Below the pieces are notes generated by a model that saw only the letters and a list, made by a program, of their open reading frames with translations, was not told the origin of the DNA and did no database searches. This document shows, one piece after another, positions 16,989 through 24,858 of a DNA stretch of 39,329 bases; positions within the stretch are counted from its first letter, which is position 1; every line of letters starts with the position of its first letter. Both the position numbers and the translations under genes were made by a program. This DNA comes from Eubacteriales bacterium (GTDB lineage Bacteria > Bacillota > Clostridia > Lachnospirales > Lachnospiraceae), in NCBI GenBank assembly GCA_030531385.1, contig JAUNNP010000012.1, positions 1-39,329 on the forward strand, in the 5' to 3' direction.

Positions 16989-17951
16989 ATGAGTCAGCCA
17001 TCAAAAAACTCAACTTCATTTTTTACCCGCAACAGCACGGTCCTGCTTGGAAATGTCATAAGCTGCGGCCTGTGGGGCAGCGCAGCTCCCTGTATAAAGG
17101 TGGGATACAGTATGTTTGGCGTGGACACTGCAAATGTCTTCAGTGTCTGGCTCTTTGCCGGAATGCGCTTTACACTTGCGGGACTTATGGTACTGCTTGT
17201 AGTAGGCTTAAGTGACAGAAGGCTTCCGATCCCGACAAGAAAGGAGCTTTTGCCGATAGTCATACTCGGAGCATTTCAGACTGCTATCCAATATGCCTGC
17301 TATTATATAGGAGTTGCCAATTCAACAGGAGTAAAGGTTTCATTATATAATGGCACCGGGCCTTTCATTACATTGCTTGTCACCTGTCTGATCTTTGGTA
17401 CTGAAAAGCTTACTTTAAGAAAGATATCAGGGTGCATAGTGGGCTTTTCCGGAATAGCGCTCGTTGCGCTAGATGGCGGAAGCGGCGGTGTTGGAGGCTT
17501 TACGCTGATAGGCGAGGGCATGGTCATAGGCGCTGCGCTTGCAAGCGCGTTTGCTTCCTCATTTTCAAAGAGCTTTACAAAAAAGATGGATGCGCTGCTG
17601 CTCTGCGGATACCAGTTTGTTTTTGGCGGCATCGTCATGATGATACTTGGCTCCTTATGCGGGGGGCAGATCACAAGGATCGCGCCGTCCGGCTGCCTGC
17701 TTCTTACTTACATGGGACTGATCAGCTCCGTTGCCTTCGGAGTCCGCATGATACTGCTTAAATATAACCCGGTCTCAAAGGTAACTATATACCAGTTCCT
17801 GACACCGATATTCGGAGTATTCTTATCAGCGCTGATACTAAAAGAGGATGCATTCAGATTCAGGATGATCATTTCACTCGCACTCGTTGTTGCAGGAATT
17901 TACCTGGTAAACAGCGTGGGAGCTGCCGGGAAAACCCAAAAATTGACTTGA
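16989..17951 (+). CDS. EamA/DMT family transporter
   Basis: The protein of about 320 residues has roughly ten hydrophobic segments in two EamA repeats, for example VISCGLWGSAAPCIKVGY at the start of repeat one and FQTAIQYACYYIGVANSTG before the midpoint. The second repeat carries FGGIVMMILGSLCGG and TIYQFLTPIFGVFLSALIL. Such carriers export or import metabolites such as amino acids or purines; the substrate is not readable. The start at 16989 is the first ATG before conserved sequence, but no strong ribosome site is seen; a TTG at 16911 is in frame and overlaps the putative -10, so it is unlikely. Confidence 0.85.
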   Translation: MSQPSKNSTSFFTRNSTVLLGNVISCGLWGSAAPCIKVGYSMFGVDTANVFSVWLFAGMRFTLAGLMVLLVVGLSDRRLPIPTRKELLPIVILGAFQTAIQYACYYIGVANSTGVKVSLYNGTGPFITLLVTCLIFGTEKLTLRKISGCIVGFSGIALVALDGGSGGVGGFTLIGEGMVIGAALASAFASSFSKSFTKKMDALLLCGYQFVFGGIVMMILGSLCGGQITRIAPSGCLLLTYMGLISSVAFGVRMILLKYNPVSKVTIYQFLTPIFGVFLSALILKEDAFRFRMIISLALVVAGIYLVNSVGAAGKTQKLT

Positions 17952-17971
17952 ATCAGCACTGCAGTTATAAT
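17943..17971 (+). promoter_or_regulatory. Promoter of ribU
   Basis: TTGACT (17943-17948), a 17-base spacer and TATAAT (17966-17971). The -35 overlaps the last codons of the EamA gene. The leader is only about 35 bases, so no FMN riboswitch fits here. Confidence 0.75.
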
Positions 17972-18010
17972 ATTGCTCTGTGCAAAGAAATATAGAAGGG
18001 AATTAAAGAT

Positions 18011-18640
18011 ATGGAAAATGTTGCAGGCGCAAATAATACACAGACAGCTGCAGGTGCAAACAAGGCCTATCAGGCCGCTGTGATCGGAGTACTCTCAAGC
18101 GTGGCTGTTGTTCTCATGTACCTTGAGATACCGGTACCGTTCATGCCGCCGTTTATCAAATTCGACTTTTCAGACCTTCCGGCGCTGCTTGGTGCCTTCG
18201 CTTTAGGCCCGGCTGCCGGCGTTATCATTTGCCTCGTCAAAAACCTGCTGCACCTATTGGTATCAAACAGCATGTTCGTGGGTGAGCTTTCAAACTTCAT
18301 GCTCGGCTCGGTCTTTGTTGCCGTAGCCAGCATCATCTACCGCATGCATAAGACCAAGAGGAATGCACTTATCGGCGGTATAATCGGCGCGGTTGCAATG
18401 GGACTGTTCAGCGTCGTTTCAAACTATTTTGTGGTTTATCCGGCCTACTATGCACTTGCCATGCCGGAGGAGGTAATACTTCAGGCCTATCAGGCTATCT
18501 TTCCCGGAGTAAACTCAATACTTGAATGCCTCATCATTTTTAATGTTCCGTTCACTATTGTAAAGGGCTGCATAGATGTCGCAATCGCAATGTTCATCTA
18601 TCATCCGCTTTCACCGATACTTAAGGGAAAGAAGCGCTGA
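18011..18640 (+). CDS. ribU: Riboflavin ECF transporter S component
   Basis: RibU is the substrate-binding membrane subunit that joins the shared EcfAAT energising module to import riboflavin. The 209 residues hold about six membrane segments. The motif IKFDFSDLPALLGAFALGP and the following VCLVKNLLHLL-type helix (here ICLVKNLLHLLVSN) are characteristic of RibU. A polar N-terminal stretch of about 20 residues precedes the first helix. EcfAAT genes are not in the window, as usual for shared systems. It sits between an unrelated exporter and the thiamine regulon. Confidence 0.88.
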   Translation: MENVAGANNTQTAAGANKAYQAAVIGVLSSVAVVLMYLEIPVPFMPPFIKFDFSDLPALLGAFALGPAAGVIICLVKNLLHLLVSNSMFVGELSNFMLGSVFVAVASIIYRMHKTKRNALIGGIIGAVAMGLFSVVSNYFVVYPAYYALAMPEEVILQAYQAIFPGVNSILECLIIFNVPFTIVKGCIDVAIAMFIYHPLSPILKGKKR

Positions 18641-18661
18641 GTTATACCGTTCTACAAAAGC

Positions 18662-18689
18662 GTGTCAAAAGAACCATCCCCATTGACAC
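18662..18689. repeat. Single copy of the GTGTCA/TGACAC palindromic repeat (reverse orientation)
   Basis: It starts GTGTCAAAAGAACCATCCCC and ends TGACAC, 28 bases, with small changes from the consensus. Its right end contains the TTGACA that acts as a -35 candidate for the thiamine operon. This and the next five entries fill the 447-base gap between ribU and thiD. Confidence 0.85.
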
Positions 18690-18711
18690 AAAGGTGAAAC
18701 AGGATTAATAT
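18683..18711 (+). promoter_or_regulatory. Promoter of the thiamine-precursor operon
   Basis: TTGACA (18683-18688), a 17-base spacer and TAATAT (18706-18711). The -35 is part of the palindromic repeat. Transcription would begin near 18718, about 35 bases before the TPP riboswitch. Confidence 0.65.
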
Positions 18712-18753
18712 ATCTCACGTGGAAACACATTAATAATTAAACAGAGAAAATCA

Positions 18754-18846
18754 AGCCGGGGAGTTTCTGTAAGAGACTGAGAAAGGGCTTAAAGCCCTGA
18801 CCCGTAAACCTGATTTGGGTAATGCCAACGTAGGAAGCCTTATGAG
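18754..18846 (+). promoter_or_regulatory. TPP riboswitch (THI element)
   Basis: The conserved aptamer blocks are present in order: CCGGGGAG, ACTGAGAAAGGGC, CCCTGACCCG, AACCTGATTTGGGTAATGCC and AACGTAGGAAGCC. The CUGAGA block binds the pyrimidine ring and the GGGTAATGCC region belongs to the pyrophosphate-sensing arm. A separate hairpin with T run lies 25 bases downstream, so control is most likely by premature termination when TPP is high. It controls thiD and the ABC importer genes, as expected for thiamine salvage. Confidence 0.95.
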
Positions 18847-18870
18847 ACTTATATTTTAAGCAAAAGCTAA

Positions 18871-18897
18871 GCACATCGGCATTGCCGGTGTGTTTTT
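18871..18897 (+). terminator. Riboswitch-controlled terminator
   Basis: CACATCGG and CCGGTGTG pair around a small loop and are followed by TTTTT. It is placed at the usual expression-platform distance from the TPP aptamer. Confidence 0.8.
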
Positions 18898-19087
18898 AAT
18901 TTATTCGACGCCGCAAATGTAAGGGGCAGCATAAGCTCGAAGGAGCTGAACTTTAAAGCCTCCGGTGTTGAATACAGCAGATCCGTGTCTGAACCTTCAG
19001 ACCGGAGCAAAGCGGCCTGTCGGGGGCACCACTTCCGGCCGCTATATAAAATCATTGCTGAATAATACTTACGAAAGGAGCTTAAGA
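18898..19087 (+). other. Long structured leader between the riboswitch terminator and thiD
   Basis: No recognised gene. A perfect hairpin GTCTGAA-CC-TTCAGAC lies at 18987-19002, enclosed by CTCCGG (18960-18965) and CCGGAG (19002-19007). A further GCGGCC/GGCCGC pair is at 19013-19018 and 19037-19042. One forward frame is open from 18871 to a stop near 19062 but has no credible start or ribosome site. The thiD ribosome site AAAGGAG ends the leader. Confidence 0.5.
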
Positions 19088-19879
19088 ATGAAGACAGCAT
19101 TGACGATCGCAGGCAGCGATACCTGCGGAGGCGCCGGCATTCAGGCCGACATCAAAACGATGACCACAAATGGCGTATATGCCATGAGTGCGATCACAGC
19201 GCTTACAGCGCAGAACACAACAGGGGTAACAGGCATTACGGACGTTACTCCGGAATTTTTAAAGCTCGAGCTGGATACAGTGATCACCGATATCCGTCCC
19301 GACGCAGTAAAGATCGGCATGGTCTCCGCCTCGGAGCTCATTAAGGTCATTGCTGAAACTATCAAAAAATACGATCTCAAAAACGTTGTAGTTGACCCTG
19401 TCATGGTAGCGACCAGCGGATCAAAGCTCATCAGTGATGACGCGATCGGCACACTGAAGGAGTACCTGCTTCCGCTTGCGACTGTAATTACACCGAACAT
19501 CCCTGAGGGAGAGGTGCTTGCAGACATGAAGATCAGCTCCCCTGAGGATATGATCATCGCTGCCGAAAAGATCAATAAGGCCTATGGCTGCGCTGTCCTC
19601 ATGAAGGGCGGCCACAGCATGAACGATGCCAACGACCTGCTCTTTAGAGACGGCACGTACAAGTGGTTCAACGGCAAACGTATCGATAATCCAAACACAC
19701 ACGGCACAGGCTGCACGCTCTCAAGCGCTATCGCCTCAAATCTTGCAAAGGGCCGTGATCTGGATACTTCAGTTGAAAAAGCTAAAAATTACATAAGCGG
19801 AGCACTTGCAGCCATGCTTGACCTTGGCGCGGGCAGCGGTCCGATGAACCACGCATTTGCAGTAAACGGTGAGTACTGA
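19088..19879 (+). CDS. thiD: Hydroxymethylpyrimidine/phosphomethylpyrimidine kinase
   Basis: ThiD phosphorylates HMP and HMP-P to HMP-PP for thiamine synthesis. The 263 residues start TALTIAGSDTCGGAGIQADIK, the family signature for HMP binding. TPNIPEGEVL, VLMKGGHSMNDANDLL and the anion-hole motif NTHGTGCTLSSAIA follow. The start at 19088 is set by AAAGGAG eight bases before; the frame is open further up but that part is leader. It is the first gene under the TPP riboswitch and is followed six bases later by an ABC ATPase, so imported pyrimidine would be phosphorylated at once. Confidence 0.95.
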   Translation: MKTALTIAGSDTCGGAGIQADIKTMTTNGVYAMSAITALTAQNTTGVTGITDVTPEFLKLELDTVITDIRPDAVKIGMVSASELIKVIAETIKKYDLKNVVVDPVMVATSGSKLISDDAIGTLKEYLLPLATVITPNIPEGEVLADMKISSPEDMIIAAEKINKAYGCAVLMKGGHSMNDANDLLFRDGTYKWFNGKRIDNPNTHGTGCTLSSAIASNLAKGRDLDTSVEKAKNYISGALAAMLDLGAGSGPMNHAFAVNGEY

Positions 19880-19885
19880 TTCTTT

Positions 19886-20638
19886 ATGCTTAAGTTCGAA
19901 AATGTAACATTTACATACAAGGAATCGCACGAGCCTATCTTTAAGGAAATGAGCCTTCGGGCAGAACGTGGGAGCTTTGTGAGCATCATTGGAGCGAGCG
20001 GCAGCGGAAAGACAACGATATTCAGACTGCTCAATGGTCTTGAGCAGCCGGATGCCGGCATGATCACGGTTGACGGCACGCCCATAAGCGAGCTCAGCCA
20101 CTATGCCTCTTATATGCCGCAGCAGGACCTCTTATTTCCGTGGCTTACCGTAGAAAAAAATGTCATGCTGCCCATGACCGTGCAGAAGCTTCCCAAGGCT
20201 GAATGTAAGAAAAAGGCACTGGAAATGCTGGAGCGCGTAGGTCTTTCCGAGTGGGCAGGGCACTACCCCAAAGAGCTTTCGGGCGGCATGCGCCAGAGGG
20301 CTTCCTTTGCTCGCACACTTTGCGCAGGCAGTGACCTTCTGCTTCTTGACGAGCCTTTTTCAGCGCTTGATTCGATAACCAGGATCTCGCTGCAGGAATG
20401 GCTCCTTAAGCAGTGGAGCGAGCTTAATAAGACAGTCCTTTTCATAACACACGATGTGGAGGAGGCTATCTTTTTATCTCAGAGGATACTTGTACTTACA
20501 GGTCATCCCGTGACGGGACTTAGGGAATTTACGGTCCCACTTCCAAAGGCACGAAACCGCGATATGCTGCTTCAGCCGGATATAGCTCAGCTTAAGGAGG
20601 AGCTTATCGCGCTGCTTAGAAGTGAGGCTAAAGAATGA
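19886..20638 (+). CDS. thiZ: ABC transporter ATP-binding protein, thiamine-precursor uptake
   Basis: The 250-residue ATPase has Walker A GASGSGKTT (about 36-44), Q-loop in MPQQDLLFPWLTVEKN, signature LSGGMRQRASFARTL, Walker B LLLLDEPFSALD and H-loop FITHDVEEA. It resembles the SsuB/TauB/ThiZ class that serves NMT1-type binding proteins. Its stop overlaps the permease start by four bases. The TPP riboswitch and thiD upstream support a role in uptake of HMP or formylaminopyrimidine rather than sulfonates. Confidence 0.88.
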   Translation: MLKFENVTFTYKESHEPIFKEMSLRAERGSFVSIIGASGSGKTTIFRLLNGLEQPDAGMITVDGTPISELSHYASYMPQQDLLFPWLTVEKNVMLPMTVQKLPKAECKKKALEMLERVGLSEWAGHYPKELSGGMRQRASFARTLCAGSDLLLLDEPFSALDSITRISLQEWLLKQWSELNKTVLFITHDVEEAIFLSQRILVLTGHPVTGLREFTVPLPKARNRDMLLQPDIAQLKEELIALLRSEAKE

Positions 20639-21465
20639 TAAGGCCGATCTCTGGGAAAAACAAGGCAATGCAGGAGGCTGCAGATCTTAGACCGGGAACG
20701 GAAAGAGCAGGTGACAGGATTACAGGAAGAAAACGCACAGTGCTCAGCACGGGTTTTATCCTGGCACTTATAGTACTCTGGCAGCTTATCAGCATGCTGA
20801 TAGGAAAGAGCTTCATACTGCCGTCGCCGATTGCAGTCCTTGAGAGCCTTTGGGAAAACCGCGTGGAGATATTCACCGTACACTTTCCTGCGACACTTAA
20901 GGTCGTGGTTTATGGTGGCGTGCTCTCTGTAGTGCTGGGGGCAGCATTTGCAGTGCTGATGGACTGGAATGAGCTCATAGAGCGGGCGCTTTATCCCATA
21001 CTCACACTGACGCAGACGATACCTGTGATGTGCATAGCGCCGGCCTTCGTGCTCTGGTTTGGCTATACTGTAAAGATGCGGGTCATAGTGGTCATATTGG
21101 TAAATTTCTTCACTGTGACGGTCAATCTCTATGATGGCTTTGCTTCGACAAATCCAAACAGGCAGGAGCTCCTTCAGACCTATGGAGCGAGCAGGTGGCA
21201 GATCTTCACACTGCTCAGGATGCCGACTGCGCTTCCGTACTTTTTTACTGCGCTCAAGGTCGCAGTCCCGTGGAGCGTGGTGGGTGCGGCAGTTGCCGAG
21301 TGGCTCGGAGCACCTGACGGACTTGGCACCTACAGCAGAGCCTGCATGATGAACCTTGACGCGGCAGGACTTCTGGCACCGCTTATCGTGCTTACAGCAT
21401 TTGCACTGATACTTAACTTAATATTGAATTTAATAGAAGGGGTGTCAGGGGGACGTTTCTTTTGA
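20635..21465 (+). CDS. thiX: ABC transporter permease, thiamine-precursor uptake (first permease)
   Basis: The 276-residue membrane protein has about six helices. The LTQTIPVMCIAPAFVLWFGYT run and the cytoplasmic ATPase-contact loop around YGASRWQIFTLLRMPTALPY (EAA-like) fit the SsuC/ThiX family. The N-terminal 35 residues are polar and precede the first helix. Odd feature: the last residues, GVSGGRFF, are encoded by an inserted palindromic repeat (21441-21469), which also supplies the stop, so the original C-terminus was probably a little different. It overlaps thiZ by four bases. Confidence 0.88.
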   Translation: MIRPISGKNKAMQEAADLRPGTERAGDRITGRKRTVLSTGFILALIVLWQLISMLIGKSFILPSPIAVLESLWENRVEIFTVHFPATLKVVVYGGVLSVVLGAAFAVLMDWNELIERALYPILTLTQTIPVMCIAPAFVLWFGYTVKMRVIVVILVNFFTVTVNLYDGFASTNPNRQELLQTYGASRWQIFTLLRMPTALPYFFTALKVAVPWSVVGAAVAEWLGAPDGLGTYSRACMMNLDAAGLLAPLIVLTAFALILNLILNLIEGVSGGRFF

Positions 21466-21536
21466 CACCTTTACAATGAAACGAACAAATTCTGCCATAT
21501 TTCAAAAGGTGTCAAAAGAACCGTCCCCCTGACACC
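21441..21536. repeat. Inverted pair of the 29-bp palindromic repeat, left copy inside a gene end
   Basis: Copy 1 (21441-21469) starts GGTGTCAGGGGGACGTTTC and ends TGACACC; copy 2 (21508-21536) is its reverse complement with one difference. The two can form a long stem with a 38-base loop between thiX and thiY. This could act as a transcript stabiliser or partial terminator, which would raise binding-protein versus permease levels differently; that role is inference. Confidence 0.9.
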
Positions 21537-21573
21537 CACGGGCAAAATTGGAAATCATAAGGAGATTAATAAA

Positions 21574-22686
21574 ATGAGAAAATATACATATACACTTATG
21601 GCAGCTGCTATCGGGGCAGCAGTACTTACAGGCTGCGGTGGATCAACTGCAGCAGCACCTGCAGCAACAACAGCCGAAGCAACAACGGCAGCAGCAGCTG
21701 AGGCACCGGCATCAGAGGAAAAGACCGAAGCGGCACCCGGGCCTGAAGGCGCAAAGGAGGCGGCAGCACCGGCTTCAGGTGAGCTTAAGGAGTTTGACGT
21801 TGTACTTGACTGGTATCCTAACGCAGTACACACCTTCCTTTTTGAGGCAGACAAGAACGGATATTTTGCAGAGGAAGGCCTCAAGGTAAATATCATCAAT
21901 CCCGCAGACACAGTTGACGCACTTACCTTTGTTGCTTCAGAGAAGGCACAGATCGGCTTCAGCTATCCGGTCGATGTCATCATGGCGAATGTAAACGAAG
22001 GCATGCCGGTAAAGGCGCTCGCGGCAGTAGTTCAGGAGGAGCTCAGCTGCATGGCTTCACTTGCGGATTCGGATATCACCGCTGACATGAGCTCGCTTAA
22101 GGGCAAGACCGTCGGCCACTCAGGCCCTGCGGTAATGGAGGCTACAGTAAAGACCATCAGCAAAAACGCAGGCCTTTCCGAGGATGACGTAAAGCTCCTC
22201 AATGTAGGCTTCGATCTTACCACGGCACTTACCACAAAGAGCGCGGACATGGTAGTGGGCACCTTCATCAACGACGAGATCGTTACCATGAAGAATGCAG
22301 GCTACGATGTAAATGTGTGGAGATACGACGATTATGGCGTTCCTATGATGTACGGCCTTGTTATGGCTGTAAATGCTGACGCTTACGACGCTGATCCTGA
22401 AAGCTATCAGGGCTTTATCCGTGCATGCAAAAAGGGCTTTGAGGATATGAAGGATGAGGACAAGGCTCTTCAGACTATCATGGCTGACATGAATTCAGAT
22501 GACAACCCGCTTGATGAGGTTCAGCAGAAGGAAAGCTATGAGATCCTTATGCCTCTTATGGAAAAGGACGGACAGCCTTTCCTTTCAATGAGCGACAAGA
22601 CCTGGGAGGATATCATGAGCTGGATGGCAGACAGCGGTCTTATTGAGGCAGCTGTGGGTGCCGGGGATATCTGCATACAAGAGTGA
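21574..22686 (+). CDS. thiY: NMT1/THI5-like substrate-binding lipoprotein
   Basis: The 370-residue protein has a lipoprotein signal ending AAVLTGCGG, then an Ala/Thr/Glu/Pro-rich linker of about 45 residues. The mature domain starts VVLDWYPNAVHTFLFEADKNG, very close to the LDWxPNxxHxG motif of NMT1/THI5-like proteins that bind HMP-type pyrimidines. GYFAEEGLKVNII and ASEKAQIGFSYPVDV follow. It would be anchored outside the membrane and deliver pyrimidine precursors to the permeases. GGAG precedes the start. Confidence 0.9.
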   Translation: MRKYTYTLMAAAIGAAVLTGCGGSTAAAPAATTAEATTAAAAEAPASEEKTEAAPGPEGAKEAAAPASGELKEFDVVLDWYPNAVHTFLFEADKNGYFAEEGLKVNIINPADTVDALTFVASEKAQIGFSYPVDVIMANVNEGMPVKALAAVVQEELSCMASLADSDITADMSSLKGKTVGHSGPAVMEATVKTISKNAGLSEDDVKLLNVGFDLTTALTTKSADMVVGTFINDEIVTMKNAGYDVNVWRYDDYGVPMMYGLVMAVNADAYDADPESYQGFIRACKKGFEDMKDEDKALQTIMADMNSDDNPLDEVQQKESYEILMPLMEKDGQPFLSMSDKTWEDIMSWMADSGLIEAAVGAGDICIQE

Positions 22687-22725
22687 TTAAAATTTATGGC
22701 TGCAAGTACACAGGTATAGGCTAAG

Positions 22726-23493
22726 ATGGGAATAAGCAGTGACAATATAATAAAAAAATATTTTCCTCCGGTAATTCTCGGAGCTGCCATACTTATCATA
22801 TGGCAGCTTTCGGCCGATGCGGTAAATATGGGGCATGTGCTTCCGGGGCCTGTTCAGATCGTGATAAGGACCTGGGAATTAAGAGAGTCCCTGTTTTTCC
22901 ACCACCTTCCGCAGACACTTCTTACCATAGTCTGCGGCTGGGCGCTTTCGGTGGCTATAGGGATAACCCTGGCAGTGCTCATGCATTTCAGCCCTGTTAT
23001 AGAGGCGATGCTCCACAGTGCGCTTATAATCACACAGACGATCCCTGTCATGTGTATCTCACCGCTGTTTGTACTGTGGCTCGGATACACCATGGGAGCG
23101 CGGCTCATTGCGGTCGTGCTGTCGACATTTTTTGCGATAACACTTAATACCTATGACGGACTTCAGGGAACAGATGAAAAAAAACGTGAGCTCTTAAGGA
23201 GCTTCGGAGCCGGGAGACTTGAGATATTTTTGAAGCTTGAGGTGCCGTCAGCATTTCCAAAGCTGGTGACCGCACTAAAGATGACCATACCCTGGGCGGT
23301 CATAGACGCGGCAGTTGCGGAGTGGCTCGGAGCCAATCAGGGACTCGGATACTTTTCAAAGAGAATGATAAGCAAGATGGACGGAGCTGCGGTGTTTGCG
23401 CCAATACTTATTTTATCGGTCATGGCACTTATCGGGATGGCAGTCATAAAGCTTATTGACAAAAAATATGCCTCTTACAGAAATGAGCTGTAA
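22726..23493 (+). CDS. ABC transporter permease, thiamine-precursor uptake (second permease)
   Basis: The 255-residue protein is a clear paralogue of the permease at 20635: both share TQTIPVMCI, FVLW(L/F)GYT, AVAEWLGA and a similar ending, but overall identity looks moderate, so the duplication is old. With one ATPase and one binding protein in the operon, a heterodimeric membrane channel is the natural reading; two alternative homodimers are also possible. No strong ribosome site precedes the start at 22726. The stop lies inside the operon terminator hairpin. Confidence 0.85.
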   Translation: MGISSDNIIKKYFPPVILGAAILIIWQLSADAVNMGHVLPGPVQIVIRTWELRESLFFHHLPQTLLTIVCGWALSVAIGITLAVLMHFSPVIEAMLHSALIITQTIPVMCISPLFVLWLGYTMGARLIAVVLSTFFAITLNTYDGLQGTDEKKRELLRSFGAGRLEIFLKLEVPSAFPKLVTALKMTIPWAVIDAAVAEWLGANQGLGYFSKRMISKMDGAAVFAPILILSVMALIGMAVIKLIDKKYASYRNEL

Positions 23494-23510
23494 GGGGCAT
23501 TTCCCTTTTA
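23468..23510 (+). terminator. Terminator of the thiamine-precursor operon
   Basis: ATGCCTCTTACA (23468-23479) pairs with TGTAAGGGGCAT (23489-23500), one wobble, followed by a pyrimidine-rich tail with TTTT. The permease stop codon is within the hairpin. Confidence 0.75.
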
Positions 23511-23515
23511 AATAT

Positions 23516-23545
23516 TTCACACTTTTTGAATTATGATGGTATAAT
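23516..23545 (+). promoter_or_regulatory. Promoter of the AI-2E family gene
   Basis: TTCACA (23516-23521), an 18-base spacer and TATAAT (23540-23545). Its position makes any start codon upstream of about 23552 impossible for this transcript and supports the start at 23586. Confidence 0.65.
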
Positions 23546-23585
23546 CGTTAATACTACTTTGATAAGGCGGAGTTATTTCGATGCC

Positions 23586-24836
23586 ATGAATAAGGACAGC
23601 AACAATTCACTTAAAATCATACTGCGCAATGTCATTACTGTTGCGATATGTATAGTTATTTACTTTGTTATAAGTAAGTTCAGCGTTATCTCGGCCGCCG
23701 CGGCTTTGATCGCAAAGATCATAAGGCCGTTTATTTTCGGTGCGGTGATAGCCTATCTGCTTATTCCGGTAAGTGACTATTTTCATGAGCTTTTGAAAAA
23801 TGCCTTTAAAACAAAGGAAATGGAGCCGGAAAAGTCAGCCGTATATAACAAAAGACTTTATACATTCAGCATGTTTCTGAGCCTTGCGCTGCTGATCATT
23901 GCAGTAACAGGTTTTTTTGCCGCAATTATTCCGCAGATCGTAGGAAGTATAAGGACTCTTGTATCGAATATGCCGGATATTATAAGCGGAGCCGAGGCAT
24001 GGATAGAGAACTTTGTGAGCAATAACCCGGTCTTCTCCGCTCAGATAAACCAGTGGTTTGACAATCTTCAGGCAACTACTGCGAGTCTGGAATCAGAGCT
24101 CCCATTTTTAAGCAATGCCAATATTACTCATTACGTAGGAGCGGCAGCAACAAGCGTAAAATCAGCTATCGGCATTATAAAGGATATTGCCATCGGAGCT
24201 ATCATTGCCATGTACATAATGAGCAGCAGGCGGACCTTTTTGCGCCAGGCCAAGATGCTGGTGCTGGCAGCATTTCCATACAAATGGGACCTTGATGTGA
24301 CAAAGGAACAGACGGCTGACTTTATCTTCCGTGAGGCAGGTATTTTTAATAAATATATGAGCGGCTTCATAAAGGGTAAGATCATTGATTCAGCGATCAT
24401 ATGCTGTATCTGCCTTGCCTTTACATTTATAGTCAAAATGCCGTACTGGGCACTTGTGAGCGTCATAGTCGGAATAACAAATATAATTCCTTTTTTCGGG
24501 CCGTTTATCGGTGCTATACCGTCTTCGCTTCTGATACTGACTGAAAGTCCGGGACTTTGTCTGCTTTTTATAATTTTCATCATTATACTGCAGCAGCTTG
24601 ATGGCAATGTCATCGGTCCGAAGATACTTGGGTCGGCCACAAACTTAAGCTCATTCTGGGTATTGTTTGCTATTTTGTTTTTCGGAGGAATCATGGGGAT
24701 ACCCGGTATGATAATAGGTGTGCCGGTGTTCGGATTTATATATCAGCTCGTACGCGAGCTTGTGTATAAGCGTATCAATAAGCAGAAAGCCCTTTTGAAG
24801 GATGTACTTTCTGAAAATGAAGATATTTTAAATTGA
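23586..24836 (+). CDS. AI-2E family transporter (PerM-like membrane protein)
   Basis: The 416-residue protein has about eight membrane helices: two near the N-terminus (VITVAICIVIYFVISKF and the following one), one around residue 100, and a C-terminal cluster. The loop-helix NIIPFFGPFIGAIPSSLLIL and QQLDGNVIGPKILG motifs are typical of the AI-2E/UPF0118 family. Despite the name, members include ion antiporters and exporters, and the substrate here is unknown. The start at 23586 follows GGCGGAG; the frame is open 60 bases further up but that part overlaps the promoter. It is 22 bases from the next gene. Confidence 0.87.
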   Translation: MNKDSNNSLKIILRNVITVAICIVIYFVISKFSVISAAAALIAKIIRPFIFGAVIAYLLIPVSDYFHELLKNAFKTKEMEPEKSAVYNKRLYTFSMFLSLALLIIAVTGFFAAIIPQIVGSIRTLVSNMPDIISGAEAWIENFVSNNPVFSAQINQWFDNLQATTASLESELPFLSNANITHYVGAAATSVKSAIGIIKDIAIGAIIAMYIMSSRRTFLRQAKMLVLAAFPYKWDLDVTKEQTADFIFREAGIFNKYMSGFIKGKIIDSAIICCICLAFTFIVKMPYWALVSVIVGITNIIPFFGPFIGAIPSSLLILTESPGLCLLFIIFIIILQQLDGNVIGPKILGSATNLSSFWVLFAILFFGGIMGIPGMIIGVPVFGFIYQLVRELVYKRINKQKALLKDVLSENEDILN

Positions 24837-24858
24837 TTTTCTGCAAAGGGAAGGAAAA

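Noticed and set aside
17952..18010. FMN riboswitch before ribU
   Set aside because: The leader is under 60 bases and lacks the FMN aptamer blocks.
18871..19064. Possible small gene in the thiD leader
   Set aside because: The frame is open and its composition is protein-like, but there is no start codon with a ribosome site and it overlaps the riboswitch terminator.
23494..23585. A longer N-terminus for the AI-2E protein beginning at 23526
   Set aside because: That start overlaps the TATAAT promoter and has no ribosome site; 23586 follows GGCGGAG.
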